A stretch of 64,000 bases of DNA from Pseudomonas triclosanedens (GCF_026686735.1 NZ_CP113432.1:6127001-6191000); one strand, 5' to 3'; positions 1-8,888 are shown, numbered from the stretch's first letter. The notes: a model not told the origin generated them from the sequence alone. Made by a program: numbers and translations.

Positions 1-91
1 CAAATGCCTCGGTGACGCCGTGGTAAACGACGACCAGCAGGATGGCGATCCCACGCAGGTCATCGAGTACCGCGACTCTGGACTGGCTCAT
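1..91 (-). CDS. Acyltransferase-3 family protein, N-terminal fragment
   Basis: Only the first 30 codons are inside the window; the gene continues past the left edge. The translated start contains LDDLRGIAILLVVVYH, which matches the opening of acyltransferase-3 (OafA/WecH-like) membrane proteins: a short cytoplasmic lead, the conserved Leu-Arg-Gly, then the first membrane helix. Family members O-acylate surface glycans at the inner membrane. The ATG lies 4 bp after the stop of the upstream glycosyltransferase gene, so it is probably the last-seen member of the glycan operon at 96-2760. The start is clear, but the protein is too short here to judge whether it is intact. Confidence 0.7.
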   Translation of the reverse strand, partial: MSQSRVAVLDDLRGIAILLVVVYHGVTEAF

Positions 92-95
92 GGCT

Positions 96-1091
96 TCAGT
101 GCGGCTCCCGTTCGAGCTTGCGCAGATCGTCCTGGAAGGGATGCTCGCCGTTGTACGCGAAGCGATCGAAACGCTCCTGCGCCAGCTCCGCCGAACGCAG
201 CAGGTAGCGCTGCGCGGGGGCCTTGATCTTGCCCAGGAGAATCGGCTCGACCGTCGGCGAGCGATAACGCCGACCCAGCAATTCGTGCAACTGCGCCTTC
301 TGCTGTTCGAGGATTTTTGCCCGGCCCTCCACCTGCGACGTGGTCACGCCACCGTGCAACTGGTGGAACGACCCTTCGCCCGCCAGCACATAGAGCTGGG
401 TGCGTGGATGCCAGGCCAGCGCACCATAGATGTAGAGGTTCAACGCACCGCCACCGGGCATGTCGAAGCGCTCGTCGGCATTGCCGATCTCGGCCAGCAG
501 CTCTGCGGCCATGAACAGGCAGTTGCACTCCATGAACGGCTGGAAGAAGCCCTTGGGATTGGCGCCGCTCCAGCAGGAAATCTCGAACAGCCGGTAACCG
601 TTGTTGCGCCAGTCGATGCCCGCCAGCAGCGCCTGTTCCTTCTCCTCGCTGTAACCGCGGGCGAGGTGGTACTGCTGCTCGTCCTCGCCCAGGTGATAGC
701 CCGGCACGGCGACGAGAGCGCCGGGATCCATGCGCAGCGCCATCAGCGCGTAGCGCACCACACCGGGCGTCACCATTCGCGCGCCGTCGATCATCAGCCC
801 GATGAAACGCCCGCGCGCCTGGCCGATGGCAAAGTTGATCGCCGGCGCCGGCGAGACCCCCGGCTCATCGCGCAGGAAATAGCGGAAGTTGCCAGGCAGC
901 CGGGAAATGGCCTCGGCGTCCATGTTTCGCCGCGAGCGGTTCTCCACCAGGATGACTTCGTAGTCATCGGCGCTGACGCCTTCCTGGTAGTCCGGCGCCA
1001 GACTGATCAGCGTATTGAGCGCCTGCCGCGGCATGTCGTAGGCAATGACGATGATCGACAACAGCGGCTTCTGCGGGCTGGGCGCGGTCAT
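96..1091 (-). CDS. Family 2 glycosyltransferase
   Basis: 331 aa. The N-terminus (LLSIIVIAYDMPRQALNTL) and the following DDYEVILVENRS segment are the nucleotide-binding half of a GT-A fold, and LMIDGARM near residue 115 sits where GT2 enzymes carry the metal/sugar-nucleotide acidic motif. No membrane helix is apparent, so it is probably a cytoplasmic or peripheral enzyme adding a sugar to a surface glycan. The first four bases overlap the stop of the next upstream gene (ATGA), so the two are translationally coupled. It is a clear paralogue of its upstream neighbour (shared IDGARM, GGVTT and FHQ-H segments). Donor and acceptor sugars cannot be read from sequence. Confidence 0.82.
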   Translation of the reverse strand: MTAPSPQKPLLSIIVIAYDMPRQALNTLISLAPDYQEGVSADDYEVILVENRSRRNMDAEAISRLPGNFRYFLRDEPGVSPAPAINFAIGQARGRFIGLMIDGARMVTPGVVRYALMALRMDPGALVAVPGYHLGEDEQQYHLARGYSEEKEQALLAGIDWRNNGYRLFEISCWSGANPKGFFQPFMECNCLFMAAELLAEIGNADERFDMPGGGALNLYIYGALAWHPRTQLYVLAGEGSFHQLHGGVTTSQVEGRAKILEQQKAQLHELLGRRYRSPTVEPILLGKIKAPAQRYLLRSAELAQERFDRFAYNGEHPFQDDLRKLEREPH

Positions 1092-2011
1092 GCGGACTGC
1101 ACCCGGCTCAGCGAATGGCCAAGGAAGCGGAAGATGTGCGGATGCGCCGTACCCAGCAGAATCGGGTGGACGCTGGGCGGGTTGCGGTTCTCCCCGCGAA
1201 TCTGCCTGTCCTGCTCGTCGAGCAGCTTGTACACGCGTTCGCGCTCCTCGCGCAGGGTGCCGGTGGTGACACCGCCGTGGAACTGATGGAACGAGCCTTC
1301 GCTATAGAGCAGGTAGAACGGCGTGTTGGGGTATTCGAGCAGGCGCTTGTACAAGTCGAGGTTGGCGTTGCCGCCGCCGAAGTCGTTGTAGCGCGGGTTC
1401 ACTCCGCCCAGCGCCTTCCACTTGCGCATCGACATGCCGATGAAGTTGCTCTCGTAATTGGCCTGGAAGAAGCCGCCCTGGCAGGAGCCGCTGAGCACGG
1501 CGATGTCGAACAGGCGGTAGCCGTTGCTCGGCCACTCGATGCTCTGCAGCAACACCTGCTCGGCGTCCTCGTTGTAGCCCTCATTCACTGCCACCTGCTG
1601 CAGCTTGTGGCCGATGTGGTAGCCCGGCACCGACACCGCCGCCTCGGGCGCCAGGCGGAAGGCGTCCAGCGCATGGCGCAGCACGCCCGGAGAGAGCATG
1701 CGCGCGCCGTCGATCATGATCGCGACGTGGCTGCCTCGGGCCTGGGCGGCGCCGAAGTTGATGGCATGGACCGGCGTACGCTCGGTCTCGTTGCGATGGT
1801 AGTAGCGCACGTTGCCCGCATGGCGGGTCGCCCGCTCGCGGCCCAGCAAGCGATCAGAGTGATTTTCGACGACGATCACTTCGTAATCGCGCTCGTTCAC
1901 TCCGTGCTGGTATGCCGGGCTAAGGGAGTGCAGGGTCTTGTCGGCCTGCTCCGGCATTTTGTAGACGATGACGACGACGCTCAGTCGCGGCGCGCGGCGA
2001 AAGATGGGCAT
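1088..2011 (-). CDS. Family 2 glycosyltransferase (paralogue of the adjacent gene)
   Basis: 307 aa. GT2/GT-A features are the opening RLSVVVIVYKMPEQADKTL, then DYEVIVVENHS, and IMIDGARMLSPG at the position of the catalytic-metal motif. SFHQFHGGVTTGT in the C-terminal half corresponds to SFHQLHGGVTTSQ in the downstream gene, so the two arose by duplication. A GGGGG-containing Shine-Dalgarno lies about 8 bp before the ATG. It sits between the sulfotransferase gene and the second glycosyltransferase in a tightly packed minus-strand operon. Two related enzymes in tandem suggest two successive linkages in one repeat unit, which is inference. Confidence 0.82.
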   Translation of the reverse strand: MPIFRRAPRLSVVVIVYKMPEQADKTLHSLSPAYQHGVNERDYEVIVVENHSDRLLGRERATRHAGNVRYYHRNETERTPVHAINFGAAQARGSHVAIMIDGARMLSPGVLRHALDAFRLAPEAAVSVPGYHIGHKLQQVAVNEGYNEDAEQVLLQSIEWPSNGYRLFDIAVLSGSCQGGFFQANYESNFIGMSMRKWKALGGVNPRYNDFGGGNANLDLYKRLLEYPNTPFYLLYSEGSFHQFHGGVTTGTLREERERVYKLLDEQDRQIRGENRNPPSVHPILLGTAHPHIFRFLGHSLSRVQSA

Positions 2012-2025
2012 GACACAACCCCCGG

Positions 2026-2760
2026 TCAGTCAGCGATGGCCTTCAGGGCCCGATACAGGTCTTCCAGCTCGGGGGAAAGCGTCTCGCCGCCCTGCTGGTG
2101 ATGCTTGAGTTCCGAGCTGAAGAAGCGCCCGGCCTTGGGTGGCACCAGGCCGAAGCGGTGCAGCACGGTGTCGAGCTTGCGATGCAGGCTGTTCTCGTCC
2201 TCGTCGAAGCACAGCACCGGGAACTTGACCCGGCGGTGCAGTTCGAGAAGACGGCTGTTGTAAGCCTTCCACAGGGCGAACGCCTGCTCGCGCGGCATGC
2301 CGCCACGGGCCTGGAGAGAGTCGGCCACGGCAGACGGATGGCGGAAGATGCCGATGAAACGCAGGTCGGGAATCAGTTCCTGCCAACCCTCGACGGCCAG
2401 CAGCGCGCGCGGGTCCTTGAAACCCCAGCGCGGCGCCTCGCTGTAATCGTCGATCAGCTTGCGGGCGGCTGCGTACTCGGCCTCCGTCCACTGCGGGCGC
2501 TCCGCCGGCGGATTGTCCCAGGCACCGCCGCGGGCGGCGAGCATCGCATCGTGGAACGCGACGATGTCGGTGTTCTCGCGGTTGCCCTTGAGGTTATGGG
2601 GGTTCCAGGTACTGTGCTTGCCCAGCTCCAGACCTGCTTCCTGCAGGGAGCCGGTGAGGAAACTGGTACCGCTGCGGTGCATGCCGACCACCATCAGCAC
2701 CAGGCTTTGCGGGGCGGCGGGCTTCCGAGAGGAACCGAACAGGACATCAAATAGGCGCAT
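2026..2760 (-). CDS. Sulfotransferase family protein
   Basis: 244 aa. Residues 20-40 read LVLMVVGMHRSGTSFLTGSL, the 5'-phosphosulfate loop of PAPS-dependent sulfotransferases (GxHRSGTS). RFIGIFRHPSAVADSL near the middle matches the 3'-phosphate-binding region (RHP...S). WGFKDPRALL is also typical of this bacterial family. It would transfer sulfate from PAPS to a carbohydrate or lipid hydroxyl. As first gene of the minus-strand operon with two glycosyltransferases and an acyltransferase, the natural inference is a sulfated surface glycan. The start is supported by GAGCTGGT just before the ATG. The acceptor is unknown. Confidence 0.8.
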   Translation of the reverse strand: MRLFDVLFGSSRKPAAPQSLVLMVVGMHRSGTSFLTGSLQEAGLELGKHSTWNPHNLKGNRENTDIVAFHDAMLAARGGAWDNPPAERPQWTEAEYAAARKLIDDYSEAPRWGFKDPRALLAVEGWQELIPDLRFIGIFRHPSAVADSLQARGGMPREQAFALWKAYNSRLLELHRRVKFPVLCFDEDENSLHRKLDTVLHRFGLVPPKAGRFFSSELKHHQQGGETLSPELEDLYRALKAIAD

Positions 2761-2883
2761 ACCAGCTCTTTTTTCTTATGTTTGGGCGATAATCCGCACA
2801 GATTGCGCCGCAATCGGCACGCAGGCTTGCTGCGGGGCATTGTGTTTAAATACCTATCCCTTTTCAATTCCAACAACAAAGAC

Positions 2884-3639
2884 ATGAAGCACAGGGACAT
2901 CATTCTTTTTGGCGTCTACAGCGACCTGCGCACAGAAGTGGCGCGGCGCTTCCTGGGATTCCTCTGGTGGATCCTCGAACCCGTGATGTACATGGGCGCC
3001 TTCTATATCGTCTTCGGCCTGGCCCTGGGCCACAGCCGCCCTGGCTATGTCCCGCTGCTGCTCAGCGGCATGGTGGCCTGGAAGTGGTTTGACGGCTCCG
3101 TGCGCCAGGCCAGCAATGCCATCCAGGCCAACGCCGGGCTGATCCAGCAGATCCACGTGCCCAAGTATGTGTTCGCGCTGATTCCGGTGCTGAGCAACAC
3201 CTTCAAGTTCCTGATCATCCTCACCCTGCTGATCATCTCGCTGCTGATCGCCGGCTACCGTCCGTCGCTGGAATGGCTGGCGCTGCCGGTGCTGATCGTC
3301 AACCAACTGCTGTTCACCATCGGCTTCGGCTTCCTGCTCGCCGCGGTACTGCCGTTCGTACCCGACCTGCGCCAGGTGGTGGACAACTTCCTGATGCTGA
3401 TGATGTTCATGTCCGGTGTGTTCTTCAGCATCCACGAGATTCCCGAGTCGATGGCGCCGCTGCTGAACATCAACCCGATGACGGTGATGATCACCGCCTA
3501 CCGCGACGTTCTGCTGCACAACCACTGGCCGTCCTGGGGCGAGCAGCTCTATGTGCTGGCAACCGCGTTGCCGCTGCTGGGTGTGGCGCTGTGGATCATG
3601 CAGCGCAACGAACGCAAATACGCCAAGCTGCTGTTCTGA
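2884..3639 (+). CDS. ABC-2 type polysaccharide export permease (Wzm-like)
   Basis: 251 aa with about six hydrophobic helices. RRFLGFLWWILEPVMYMGAF near the N-terminus is the conserved entry segment of Wzm/KpsM/TagG export permeases (LGxLWxxLxP). Such permeases move a lipid-linked glycan across the inner membrane with the ATPase encoded 8 bp downstream. The ATG at 2884 begins just before this motif and fits family length, but its Shine-Dalgarno is poor; an in-frame GTG at 2841 is an alternative. The gene is divergent from the sulfotransferase operon, with the shared promoter region at about 2761-2883. Confidence 0.85.
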   Translation: MKHRDIILFGVYSDLRTEVARRFLGFLWWILEPVMYMGAFYIVFGLALGHSRPGYVPLLLSGMVAWKWFDGSVRQASNAIQANAGLIQQIHVPKYVFALIPVLSNTFKFLIILTLLIISLLIAGYRPSLEWLALPVLIVNQLLFTIGFGFLLAAVLPFVPDLRQVVDNFLMLMMFMSGVFFSIHEIPESMAPLLNINPMTVMITAYRDVLLHNHWPSWGEQLYVLATALPLLGVALWIMQRNERKYAKLLF

Positions 3640-3647
3640 GGTGAATG

Positions 3648-4418
3648 ATGTCCTCTGAATTGATTCTTCGGGCCGAGAACGTCGGCCTGTCGTACCGGCA
3701 GCGCGTCGGCATGCTGCGCTACGAGTCGTTCTGGGCCCTGCAGGATGTCAGCTTCGATCTCTTCGAAGGCGAGACCCTGGGCGTTATCGGCAACAACGGC
3801 GCCGGCAAGAGCACCCTGCTGCGGATGATCGCCGGCATCGTCGACCCCGATCGCGGCACGCTGGAACGGCGCAAGCCGCTCAACGCCAGCCTGCTGGCGC
3901 TGAACGTCGGCTTCAAACCGGAGCTGTCCGGCCGCGACAACGTGATCATCGGAGGGCTGCTGCTGGGCATGAGCCGCGACGAGCTGCGCCGCCGGATGGA
4001 CGAAATCCGCGAGTTCAGCGACCTGGGCGACTTCTTCGAGCGTCCGGTGGGCACCTACTCGACCGGCATGCGCGCACGCCTGGGCTTCGCCGTGGCGATC
4101 CATGCCGACCCGGACATCCTGCTGATCGACGAGATCCTCGGCGTTGGCGACCAGACCTTCCGCGAGAAGTCCCACGCCGCCATGAAAGCCAAGATCAAGC
4201 AGGGCAAGACAGTGATCCTGGTCTCCCACAGCATGGAGGCGATCCGCGACCTGTGCCATCGCGTGTTGTGGATCGAGCGCGGCAAGCTGGTGCTCTGCGG
4301 CGATACCCCGAAGGTGGTGGAGACCTACCACGAGGCGGTGCGGATCGCCGTGCGCGACAAGCAGAAGGCCGACCGCGAGCGCAAGGCCGCACTGGGCCTG
4401 GCCGAGGCAAAGGGCTGA
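3648..4418 (+). CDS. ABC transporter ATP-binding protein for polysaccharide export (Wzt-like)
   Basis: 256 aa. Walker A is GNNGAGKST, the signature is YSTGMRARL, and Walker B is ILLIDEILGVGD followed by the H-loop VSHSMEAI. The YSTGM signature is characteristic of Wzt/KpsT/TagH exporters. The protein ends soon after the nucleotide-binding domain, so it lacks the C-terminal carbohydrate-binding domain of O-antigen Wzt proteins. This resembles capsule/teichoic-type exporters or the uncapped class. Two adjacent ATGs (3645 and 3648) are possible; the GAGGTG ribosome site favours 3648. It pairs with the permease just upstream. Confidence 0.88.
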   Translation: MSSELILRAENVGLSYRQRVGMLRYESFWALQDVSFDLFEGETLGVIGNNGAGKSTLLRMIAGIVDPDRGTLERRKPLNASLLALNVGFKPELSGRDNVIIGGLLLGMSRDELRRRMDEIREFSDLGDFFERPVGTYSTGMRARLGFAVAIHADPDILLIDEILGVGDQTFREKSHAAMKAKIKQGKTVILVSHSMEAIRDLCHRVLWIERGKLVLCGDTPKVVETYHEAVRIAVRDKQKADRERKAALGLAEAKG

Positions 4419-4430
4419 CAGGCGGCGGGC

Positions 4431-6188
4431 TCAATGCCCGCCGTTGTTGTGCTCCAGGGTCTCCAGCAGCGCCACCTGCATCCGCGAATGCACGCGGATG
4501 AACCAGCGCCAGAACACCGCGATCACCAACGCCGCGATCAGCGCCACCACTACCAGCAGCTCGCCCGGCGGCAGGATGCTCGAACTGAGCGCCGCCAGCA
4601 GCAGCATCATGCCGCCCAGCGACAGCAGCGGGATCAGCTCGGAGATCACCCGGCGTACACGCGCGGTATGCCGGCCGGCGCTGTCCGCCTTCACACCCAT
4701 TTCAGCCAGCAACATCGCCAGCGCCTTGAGCTTGCGATAGGCGGCGATCAGGAACGGCAGCGACAGCAGCAGCGCGGCGCCCCAGATCAGCGCCTTGTGC
4801 AGCGCTTCCTGCTCGACGAACTGCGCCAGCCACTGGCCGATCTGCCCGGCGAAGAACGCCAGGCCGAAGAAGATGCCGATCACCAGCGTCAGGTTGACCC
4901 CGACCTGCAGCAGGATGCGCCGGATCATCCCGGCGAGTATCGCCTTGTCGCCGCGCGGCTTGATGCTGCGCAGCCACTCGCCGTAAAGGCTGAATACCCG
5001 CACCATCGGCGACGGCAGGCTACGCCCCAGGTACAGCGCCAGCGGGTCCGCCGAGCGGATCAGGTACGGCGTCAGCAGTGTGGTGATGGCCGAAACACCG
5101 ACCACCACCGGATAGAGGAAGTCGCTGGTCACGCCCAGGCTCATGCCCAGCGCAGCGATGATGAAGGAGAACTCGCCGATCTGCGAAAGGCCCATGCCGA
5201 CGCGCATCGACGTGCGCCCGTCGTTGCCCGCGATGAAGGCGCCGGCGCCGCACGAAACCAGCTTGCCGGCCACTACCACCAGGGTGATCACCAGGATCGG
5301 CGCGGCGTAGTCCACCAGCACCCGGGGATCGATGGTCAGGCCGATGGCGACAAAGAAGATCGCGCTGAACATGTCCCGCACCGGCTCCATCAGGCGCTCG
5401 ATCTGAATGAGCTGGCGCGACTCGGCCATGATCGCGCCGATCAGGAAGGCGCCGAGGATCATGCTGTACTCCAGCTTCACCACCAGCAGGCAGAAGCCGA
5501 AGCACAGGCCGAGAACCGTCACCAGCAGCATCTCGTTGCTTTCGAATTTCGCCACGTAGGCGAGCAGGCGCGGCACCAGCAGGATGCCGACGACCAGCGC
5601 GACGACCATGAACAGGCTCAGCTTGCCGACCGTGGAGAACACCTGGTCGGCCTCCACCGTGCCGCTCACGGCGATGCCGGAGAACAGTGCGATGATGCCG
5701 ATGCCGAGAATGTCCTCGATGATCAGTACGCCGAAGATCAGTTGGGCGAAGCGCTCGTTCTTCATCTTCAGGTCGCCCAGCACCTTGATGATGATGGTGG
5801 TAGACGACATCGCCAGGATCGCGCCGAGGAACAGCGAGTCCATCGTGTTCCAGTCGAACAGCCGGCCGATCTCGAAGCCGGCCCAGATCATCAGGGTGAT
5901 TTCCAGGAACGCGGCGATGAACGCCGTGGCGCCGACCTGGAACAGCTTGCGCAGGGAAAACTCCAGGCCCAGGCAGAACATCAGGAAGATCACCCCCAGT
6001 TCGGCGAGTGTCTTGATGGTCTCTTCGTCGTGCACCAGGGCAAACGGAGGGGTGTGCGGACCGATGATCACCCCGGCGATGATGTAGCCCAGCACCACCG
6101 GCTGCTTGAAGCGGTGACAAAGGATGGTGACGAAGCCGGCGATCAGCATGATCACCGCGAGGTCCTGGATGAAATCGATGGCATGCAT
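4431..6188 (-). CDS. CPA2-family cation:proton antiporter
   Basis: 585 aa, polytopic. The first half has the Na+/H+ exchanger fold: QPVVLGYIIAGVIIGPHTPP, then LAELGVIFLMFCLGLEFSLR, both conserved in KefB/YbaL-type antiporters. Further helices run to about residue 390. The C-terminal part carries four more hydrophobic segments instead of the TrkA-N domain found in KefB. The ORF stays open upstream to 7070, but the ATG at 6188 has GAGGA about 10 bp before it and starts right at the first helix. It matches the position of PAO1 PA5529 as I recall it, next to a Tim44-like gene. The transported ion is not determined. Confidence 0.85.
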   Translation of the reverse strand: MHAIDFIQDLAVIMLIAGFVTILCHRFKQPVVLGYIIAGVIIGPHTPPFALVHDEETIKTLAELGVIFLMFCLGLEFSLRKLFQVGATAFIAAFLEITLMIWAGFEIGRLFDWNTMDSLFLGAILAMSSTTIIIKVLGDLKMKNERFAQLIFGVLIIEDILGIGIIALFSGIAVSGTVEADQVFSTVGKLSLFMVVALVVGILLVPRLLAYVAKFESNEMLLVTVLGLCFGFCLLVVKLEYSMILGAFLIGAIMAESRQLIQIERLMEPVRDMFSAIFFVAIGLTIDPRVLVDYAAPILVITLVVVAGKLVSCGAGAFIAGNDGRTSMRVGMGLSQIGEFSFIIAALGMSLGVTSDFLYPVVVGVSAITTLLTPYLIRSADPLALYLGRSLPSPMVRVFSLYGEWLRSIKPRGDKAILAGMIRRILLQVGVNLTLVIGIFFGLAFFAGQIGQWLAQFVEQEALHKALIWGAALLLSLPFLIAAYRKLKALAMLLAEMGVKADSAGRHTARVRRVISELIPLLSLGGMMLLLAALSSSILPPGELLVVVALIAALVIAVFWRWFIRVHSRMQVALLETLEHNNGGH

Positions 6189-6429
6189 GGTCGGCGGTCC
6201 TCGCGGCGTGGGGTCAGGGGGATCGCGCGGCGGACGGCCTCGCTCAGCGAAGCCTACCATTCGACCTCGCCGCGAGGTGGCTCTGAAAAAATCAGTAACA
6301 GACTGATTTGGAAAGGGAATCGCACCATCGAGGGGCAGGGCAATAGCGAGAAACAAAATCTGGATAGCCCTGGCGGCCGATGCTCGGCAACATAACGCGC
6401 GTCGTATACCAACCAAGAGAATGACAACG

Positions 6430-7305
6430 ATGAAGCGCTTTCTCAGCCTTGCTATGGCCTTCTGTGTCGCCGTGACGCTCAGCCTCGACGTCAATGCCGC
6501 CAAACGTTTCGGTGGCGGCAAGAGCATGGGCTCGGCGCCGAGCCACCAGACCCGCCAAGCGCAACCCAACGCCGCACCGAATTCCCCCACCGCCGCCGGC
6601 CCGGCCGCTACCGGTGCAGCCGCTGGCGCTGCCGGCGCCGCAGCCAAGAGCGGCGCTTCGCGCTGGCTCGGCCCGCTGGCAGGCCTGGCCGCCGGCGGCC
6701 TGCTCGCCTCCATGCTGATGGGCGACGGCTTCGAGGGCATGCAGTTCCTCGACATCCTGATCATCGCGCTGATCGCGTTCATCGCCTTCCGCTTCATCGC
6801 CGCCCGCCGTCGCCAGCAGGCCCAGCCCGCCATGGCCGGCCATGCACCGATGCAGCGCGAGATGCCAGCTGCTCCGCCGTCGATCTTCGGTGGCGCCTCG
6901 CGTCCGGTGGTGGACAGCCGCCCGGTGATCAATGCGCCGAGCTGGTTCGATGAAGCTCGCTTCGTCGGCGCCGCCCGCGAGCACTTCATGTCCCTGCAAC
7001 AGCACTGGGACGCCAACGAGATGGACAAGATCGCCGAGTTCGTCACCCCGCAGATGCTGCAGTTCCTCAAGCAGGAACGCGCCGAGCTGGGCGATGCCTA
7101 CCAGTCGACCTACATCGACAACCTCGATGTGCAGCTCGAAGGTGTGGATGACAATGCCGAGAAGACCATCGCCACCCTGACCTTCAGCGGTGTATCGAAG
7201 TCCTCGCGTTTCGACCAGGGCGAGCCGTTCAGCGAAAGCTGGCGCATGGAGCGTGCCCAGGGCGAAAACCAGCCCTGGCTGGTGGCTGGCATCCGCCAGA
7301 ACTGA
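6430..7305 (+). CDS. Tim44-like domain membrane protein
   Basis: 291 aa. The N-terminus is a signal-like hydrophobic stretch ending VTLSLDVNAA. A low-complexity Ala/Pro/Gly linker (residues 35-80), two hydrophobic segments (around 80-125, including FLDILIIALIAFIAFRFI), and a C-terminal domain starting near WFDEARFVGAAREHFMSLQ follow. That last part matches the Tim44/MRPL45-type fold seen in bacterial membrane-associated proteins of unknown role. ATG 6430 is preferred over 6421 because AAGAGA lies at proper spacing only for the former. A rho-independent terminator follows at 7323. Confidence 0.75.
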   Translation: MKRFLSLAMAFCVAVTLSLDVNAAKRFGGGKSMGSAPSHQTRQAQPNAAPNSPTAAGPAATGAAAGAAGAAAKSGASRWLGPLAGLAAGGLLASMLMGDGFEGMQFLDILIIALIAFIAFRFIAARRRQQAQPAMAGHAPMQREMPAAPPSIFGGASRPVVDSRPVINAPSWFDEARFVGAAREHFMSLQQHWDANEMDKIAEFVTPQMLQFLKQERAELGDAYQSTYIDNLDVQLEGVDDNAEKTIATLTFSGVSKSSRFDQGEPFSESWRMERAQGENQPWLVAGIRQN

Positions 7306-7322
7306 TCCTGCGTTCCCCGACA

Positions 7323-7348
7323 GAGCCCGGCATTGGCCGGGCTTTTTC
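7323..7348 (+). terminator. Rho-independent terminator after the Tim44-like gene
   Basis: An inverted repeat AGCCCGGC / GCCGGGCT with a 3-4 nt loop is followed by TTTTTC. It lies 18 bp after the stop at 7305. Confidence 0.85.
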
Positions 7349-7481
7349 GTTTCTGCGCCGCGGTCTGCCGCCACAGGACGGAACCGCCCGTCTGGAGGAC
7401 GCCCACGCAGTGGTCTTGCGCGAAGGGCCGGCTACTACTGTATAAAGCGCGCCACCATCCAGCGTAGAGAGGCCCCCGCCC

Positions 7482-7883
7482 GTGGAAGATGTGATCGAGA
7501 AGCTGCGAGAAGCGAACGAACCGGTTCCGGTCCCGCTGGAACTGCCGGACGAAGAACTGCTGGTGGAAATCGAAGAAGCCCTGCTGATCGGCATTCCGTC
7601 GGAATTCCGCGAGTTCCTGCTGCAGGTCAGCGATGTCGTCTATGGCCGCCTGGAGCCGGTCACGGTGACCGATCCGCACTCCCATACCTACCTGCCGGAA
7701 GTGGCCGCCGTCGCCTGGTCGATGGGCCTGCCGCGCGAACTGATTCCGCTCTGCGCCGATGGTGACGACTACTACGCGGTCGCAGAGGACGGCGAGGTGG
7801 TGCTATGGGCCGACGGCGAGCTCACCGAGGAAACCTGGGACTCGGTGTGGACCTGGGCACGCGACGTATGGCTCGACACCTGA
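7482..7883 (+). CDS. SMI1/KNR4 (SUKH) family protein
   Basis: 133 aa, acidic, start GTG with GAGAGG about 9 bp upstream. IPSEFREFLLQVSDVVYG, then LIPLCADGDDYYAVAEDGEVVLW, is the typical order of a SUKH/SMI1-KNR4 domain (a helix with PxxxREFL, then the ADGDxYYA strand). Many SUKH proteins are immunity proteins of contact-dependent toxins, but others are housekeeping. No toxin gene lies beside this one, and a homologous gene sits in the same place in relatives, so I do not infer an immunity role. Confidence 0.75.
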   Translation: MEDVIEKLREANEPVPVPLELPDEELLVEIEEALLIGIPSEFREFLLQVSDVVYGRLEPVTVTDPHSHTYLPEVAAVAWSMGLPRELIPLCADGDDYYAVAEDGEVVLWADGELTEETWDSVWTWARDVWLDT

Positions 7884-7987
7884 CCCGCGGCTTCGGAATT
7901 TCCTGACGCATCGATGGTCTCACTGGCAACTCACCGTACCTTCGGCCCTTGCTGCCCGGGCCCGGCGCGATGCCTTGTGGAGACGCT

Positions 7988-8200
7988 ATGAAGTTGAAAG
8001 CCCTGTTCACCAGCCTGTTGCTGCTCGGCCTCGCCGGATGCGCCGACAAGGCCGTGGTGACGCTGCAGGATGGCAGCGAAATCCTGGTGAAGGATCACTC
8101 CGATTACGACAAATACAATGACTACTACGAATTCGAGCAACTCAATGGCGAAACCATCCTGATCAAGAAGGACAACGTCCGCTTCATCAAGACGCCCTGA
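7988..8200 (+). CDS. YgdI/YgdR-type (DUF903) small lipoprotein
   Basis: 70 aa. The signal peptide ends in the lipobox LAGC, so Cys18 or nearby would be lipidated. The mature part has VVTLQDGSEILVKDH and a C-terminal FIKTP, the short beta-strand pattern of the DUF903 family (AVVTLxDG...). The start ATG follows GTGGAGACGCT, which supplies the ribosome site; an upstream in-frame ATG at 7949 would bury the signal peptide and is unlikely. Function is unknown beyond a predicted envelope location. Confidence 0.8.
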   Translation: MKLKALFTSLLLLGLAGCADKAVVTLQDGSEILVKDHSDYDKYNDYYEFEQLNGETILIKKDNVRFIKTP

Positions 8201-8222
8201 GTGCCGGTGCGCTGAGCGATGT

Positions 8223-8888
8223 CTAGCGCGCTCCCAGCCGTCCCCCGTTCTCCAGCTCAAGCAGATTGAGCAGGTACTGGCCGCAATAGCCCAGGTCCTG
8301 TTCGATGGCTTTGCGCGCGCCTGCGCCGTCGCCCTGCTCCAGGGCACGCAGCGCGTCCTCGTGGAAATCGTTGAGGCGCAGCGACAGGTCGGCCTCGGTG
8401 AACAGGCGGTTGAAGAACGGGCCGACCTGCAGCCACAGCGCCTCGATCATGCGCAGCAGGGTCGGGTTGCGGCAGGCGCCGTAGAGCGTGAGATGAAACT
8501 GGCTGTTGGCATCCAGGTAGCCCTGGACATCGCGGGCGTTCAGCGCGGCCTCCATGCGCTCGGTGCAATCGCGCAGCACCTGCACGTCGGCGGGAAGCAG
8601 ATGCCTGGCCGCATCCTCCACGGCCAAACCCTCCAGCGATTGCCGCACCTGCAGTATCTGCAGATAACGCTCACGGGTCATCACCGGCACCCGCAGCGAG
8701 CGCTGCGGCTCACCTTCGAGCGCGCCCTCGGCGACCAGCCTCTGCAAGGCAGCGCGCACGGGCATCGGGCTGGTGCCCCATTCCTCGGCCAGGTCGCGGA
8801 TCTTGAGCCGCTCGCCAGGCTGGAAGCGCCCGGACAGCAGGGCCTGGCGCAGATTCTGGTAAAGCTGTTCCTGAAGGTTGTCGGCCAT
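8223..8888 (-). CDS. GntR-family transcriptional regulator, FadR-type (FCD domain)
   Basis: 221 aa. Residues 1-70 are a winged HTH (PGERLKIRDLAEEWGTSPMP, then VRAALQRLVAEGALE). The remainder is an all-helical FCD ligand-binding domain with the expected His residues (FHLTLYGACRNP). The ATG is preceded by GGAG. It is downstream of an SDR gene on the same strand and divergent from the aminotransferase gene. Two TTGTGATCACA palindromes at 9755 and 9817 are the probable operators of this protein, since FadR-type regulators bind such short dyads. The effector is unknown. Confidence 0.88.
   Translation of the reverse strand: MADNLQEQLYQNLRQALLSGRFQPGERLKIRDLAEEWGTSPMPVRAALQRLVAEGALEGEPQRSLRVPVMTRERYLQILQVRQSLEGLAVEDAARHLLPADVQVLRDCTERMEAALNARDVQGYLDANSQFHLTLYGACRNPTLLRMIEALWLQVGPFFNRLFTEADLSLRLNDFHEDALRALEQGDGAGARKAIEQDLGYCGQYLLNLLELENGGRLGAR

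Noticed and set aside
4434..6395. 653-codon open frame on the plus strand
   Set aside because: Antisense to the CPA2 antiporter; extreme Gln/His/Arg/Asp content and no recognised domain.
6189..7070. N-terminal extension of the CPA2 antiporter to 879 aa
   Set aside because: It would overlap the real Tim44-like gene antisense. The ATG at 6188 has a good ribosome site and begins at the first helix.
7482..7883. SMI1/KNR4-type gene as an immunity gene of a nearby toxin
   Set aside because: No toxin gene beside it and the neighbourhood is core; the family has non-immunity members.
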